Positions 7,401 to 8,723 of a DNA stretch of 8,723 bases are shown here, in pieces. The notes under the pieces are model-generated. The model was not told where the DNA came from. It did no database searches and saw only the letters and a list, made by a program, of their open reading frames with translations. Both the position numbers and the translations under genes were made by a program. Each line of letters begins with the position of its first letter. Position 1 is the stretch's first letter. Source of the stretch: Alphaproteobacteria bacterium (GTDB lineage: Bacteria; Pseudomonadota; Alphaproteobacteria; Rhizobiales; Aestuariivirgaceae); the NCBI GenBank assembly GCA_024279045.1, contig JAJRRZ010000028.1, positions 1 through 8,723 on the forward strand, written 5' to 3'.

Positions 7401-7415
7401 GGGCGATTATCGCCC
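7401..7415. repeat. Short palindrome containing the integrase stop codon
   Basis: GGGCGAT-T-ATCGCCC is a perfect odd palindrome with a one-base centre. The integrase TAA (7409-7407 on the minus strand) lies at its centre, so the last codons and stop form the dyad. It may be a protein-binding site or coincidence; it lacks a T-run. Confidence 0.6.
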
Positions 7416-8567
7416 GTGCGAGCCGAGCACGGCATTGGCCAGTTCGTTGCCAACGGTTTCGGCCAGCTGGCGCAGGTCATCGACGATGAGATGGGCATAG
7501 CGCTGGGTGGTCTGTATCTGGCTGTGGCCGAGCAGCGCGCCGATGCGTGGGAGGGAGCCGCTGCTGCGCGCCGCCAGCGAGGCAAAGGTGTGGCGCAGGT
7601 CATGAATGCGCACATCCTCGATGCCGGCGCGCTTGCGGATGCGCCGCCAAGGCTTTTGCAAGTTCACCAGGTGGCTGCCTTCCCTGTGGCCGCAGATGAC
7701 GTGCGGATTGCCATGCAGGCGCGGCAGCTCTTCCAGCACTTTCCTGGCAGCCGTGTTCAGCACGATGGCTTTCTTGCCGGTCTTGGAGTCGGGCAGCAGC
7801 AGAAGGCCTCGCTTCAGATCGACATATTCCCAGCGCAAGGTGAGGATCTCGCTCAACCGGGCGCCGGTGAGGATCAGCAGTCGAATGGCCGCCACGCCGT
7901 AGATGTCGCCATGCTCGTGCAGTTCCTCATCCAGCGCCTCGCCCAGCCGTTCCAGCTCCTCGGTACTCAGGAAGCGCTCGCGGTGGTTCTCCGGATACCT
8001 CCTGATGCCCCGCACCGGGTTGCTGAACTGAGGGCGCAGGCCTTTCGTCTCCGCCCAGTTCATGAATTTGGATAGCACGGACAGGCAGAAGTTGGCGGCG
8101 CGCGGTCTGTCCTTAATCTTGCGATGCAAGGCGGCGATATCGTCGTGGCCAATGTCGGCCAGGGGCTTCTTGCCCAGACGCGGGATGATGTGAAGGCGGA
8201 ACAGACGGCGGTATTCCTCTTGCGTGCGTGGCTTGAGCTTTGTGATATGTTCCTCGTCAAATCGTTGCGCCAATTGCGCGAGGGATTTCTTCGCCCGCTC
8301 GCGGCGCTTCTCTTCCAGCGGATCGATGCCTTGTTCCAGCAGCACCAGCAGGCGGCGCGCTTCCTTGCGGGCCGTCTCCGGTGTCCAGGGGCTGCCATGC
8401 CTGCCGATGGTGAGAAGCTTCTGCCGGCCCTTCAGGCGCGCCTTGACGATGTAGGTAACGGCTTCACCCTTTTGCCGCCTCGCCGCAAAGCCCCTGACCC
8501 GATCATCCCAGATGGTCTCGCCTGGTTTCAGAGCCTCTACCGCCGTCCTGGTGATGCGCTTCTTCAT
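7407..8567 (-). CDS. Tyrosine-recombinase integrase of phage or genomic-island type
   Basis: The 386-residue protein inserts and excises a mobile element by site-specific recombination. Residues 1-90 form the N-terminal arm-binding region typical of P4-like island integrases (A-L-K-P-G-E-T-I-W-D near residue 12, then G-R-H-G-S-P-W-T-P-E-T-A at 55-66). A SAM-like core-binding region follows at about 95-185 (T-Q-E-E-Y-R-R-L-F at 115-123). The catalytic domain is intact: R237 in T-G-A-R-L-S-E, K262 in S-K-T-G-K, H322 and R325 in H-D-L-R-H-T-F-A, H348 in L-L-G-H-S, and nucleophile Y357 in T-T-Q-R-Y-A-H. Length is normal. The start at 8567 is supported by AGGAGG upstream. The gene stands alone: 1.15 kb separates it from the ATPase gene, and no excisionase is seen. 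Its origin may be a phage, an island or an integrative element; the cargo boundary cannot be set because no att repeat pair was identified. Confidence 0.95.
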   Translation of the reverse strand: MKKRITRTAVEALKPGETIWDDRVRGFAARRQKGEAVTYIVKARLKGRQKLLTIGRHGSPWTPETARKEARRLLVLLEQGIDPLEEKRRERAKKSLAQLAQRFDEEHITKLKPRTQEEYRRLFRLHIIPRLGKKPLADIGHDDIAALHRKIKDRPRAANFCLSVLSKFMNWAETKGLRPQFSNPVRGIRRYPENHRERFLSTEELERLGEALDEELHEHGDIYGVAAIRLLILTGARLSEILTLRWEYVDLKRGLLLLPDSKTGKKAIVLNTAARKVLEELPRLHGNPHVICGHREGSHLVNLQKPWRRIRKRAGIEDVRIHDLRHTFASLAARSSGSLPRIGALLGHSQIQTTQRYAHLIVDDLRQLAETVGNELANAVLGSHGR

Positions 8568-8578
8568 TGGTATCTATC

Positions 8579-8584
8579 CCTCCT
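8579..8584 (-). promoter_or_regulatory. Ribosome binding site of the integrase
   Basis: AGGAGG on the minus strand lies 11 bases before the ATG at 8567, slightly long but acceptable, and it decides this start. It directly abuts the point (CTAG, 8583-8586) where the right-edge repeat element may begin, so the promoter may lie inside that element. Confidence 0.65.
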
Positions 8585-8608
8585 AGGGTCTGGTCTCAAT
8601 AAATGAGT

Positions 8609-8723
8609 GCTTTTCATGGGCGTTTTGGCAAAATAGCAGCGGTTTTTCGTTCGCAGGCAATAGTGGAGCTATTGGCAAGAACGAAAAACCGTCTGATATG
8701 AAGCCAAAATGCACATGGGGAGT
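8609..8723 (+). repeat. Long imperfect inverted repeat / hairpin element cut by the window edge
   Basis: The bases fold into one long hairpin centred near 8666. Central stem CAATAG (8658-8663) / CTATTG (8669-8674); then perfect 13-bp arms CGGTTTTTCGTTC (8640-8652) / GAACGAAAAACCG (8679-8691); then CAG/CTG and ATA/TAT pairs; then 15-base arms at 8615-8629 / 8703-8717 with one mismatch; then 8609-8614 / 8718-8723. The non-Watson-Crick pairs in the two outer blocks are, except one G-A, all G-T when read on the plus strand, so they pair as G-U wobbles in plus-strand RNA. The repeat is still pairing when the window ends. It could be a palindromic MITE, possibly starting after CTAG at 8583-8586, or a structured RNA or leader. 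A 32-codon plus frame (8603-8701) inside it is not believed to be a gene. Confidence 0.75.

Larger units (their letters stand above)
6490..7406. other. Gene-less, structure-rich stretch between the integrase and the ATPase locus
   Basis: I see no convincing gene on either strand. The longest frames (plus 6602-6973, minus 6678-7103) run through strong inverted repeats, overlap each other and have low-complexity, biased composition, so they are probably not translated. The stretch holds a 15-bp hairpin (6638-6673), a three-way-junction fold (6703-6751), a G/T-skewed tract (about 6752-7110) and further hairpins near the integrase end. The AT-rich bases just left of it (about 6430-6490, with a minus-strand TAGAAT at 6460-6465) are the most promoter-like part upstream of the ATPase gene, but no good -35 box is visible. 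No tRNA or clear attachment core was found. Confidence 0.55.

Noticed and set aside
7416..8075. Plus-strand open frame of 219 codons over the integrase
   Set aside because: It lies entirely antisense to an integrase with a complete catalytic set; the Gln/Ala-rich product is typical of a shadow frame.
8603..8701. Plus-strand 32-codon frame inside the right-edge hairpin
   Set aside because: It is almost entirely made of the inverted repeat, so base pairing rather than coding explains the sequence.
8568..8723. tRNA gene as an attachment site next to the integrase
   Set aside because: No T-arm consensus, anticodon stem or CCA-like end was found on either strand here.

Overview
The window reads as an accessory, mobile region of a moderately GC-rich bacterial genome. 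A proteobacterium is most likely, and the integrase N-terminus resembles alphaproteobacterial phage/island integrases, but this is inferred from protein style only. Every convincing gene lies on the minus strand, so the transcription order runs from high to low coordinates.

Layout from right to left: (1) 8609-8723, a long imperfect inverted repeat cut by the window edge; (2) 7407-8567, a complete tyrosine-recombinase integrase with a full set of catalytic residues and a good Shine-Dalgarno; (3) about 0.9 kb (6490-7406) without a convincing gene but with several strong stem-loops, a compact three-way-junction fold (6703-6751) and a G/T-skewed tract with loose repeats; (4) 6253-6489, a probable decayed 3' end of a lost gene whose frame ends in an ATGA overlap with the next gene; (5) 98-6256, one giant gene for a 2052-residue protein with two sacsin/HSP90-type (GHKL) ATPase modules, one at each end of a long helical middle; (6) 1-51, the first 17 codons of an IS5-family transposase, whose element probably starts near position 136-139, inside the 3' end of the giant gene.

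The most interesting content is the paired-ATPase giant protein on an integrase-bearing segment. Proteins of this architecture recur in defence islands and are poorly characterised, so it is a reasonable anti-phage or conflict-system candidate. However, the locus looks damaged at both ends: the presumed upstream partner survives only as a fragment, and the protein's last dozen residues appear to be encoded by the invading IS. The structured gene-less stretch and the right-edge hairpin are not explained by any gene and are the best places to look for an undescribed RNA or repeat element. No tRNA, rRNA or CRISPR array was seen.
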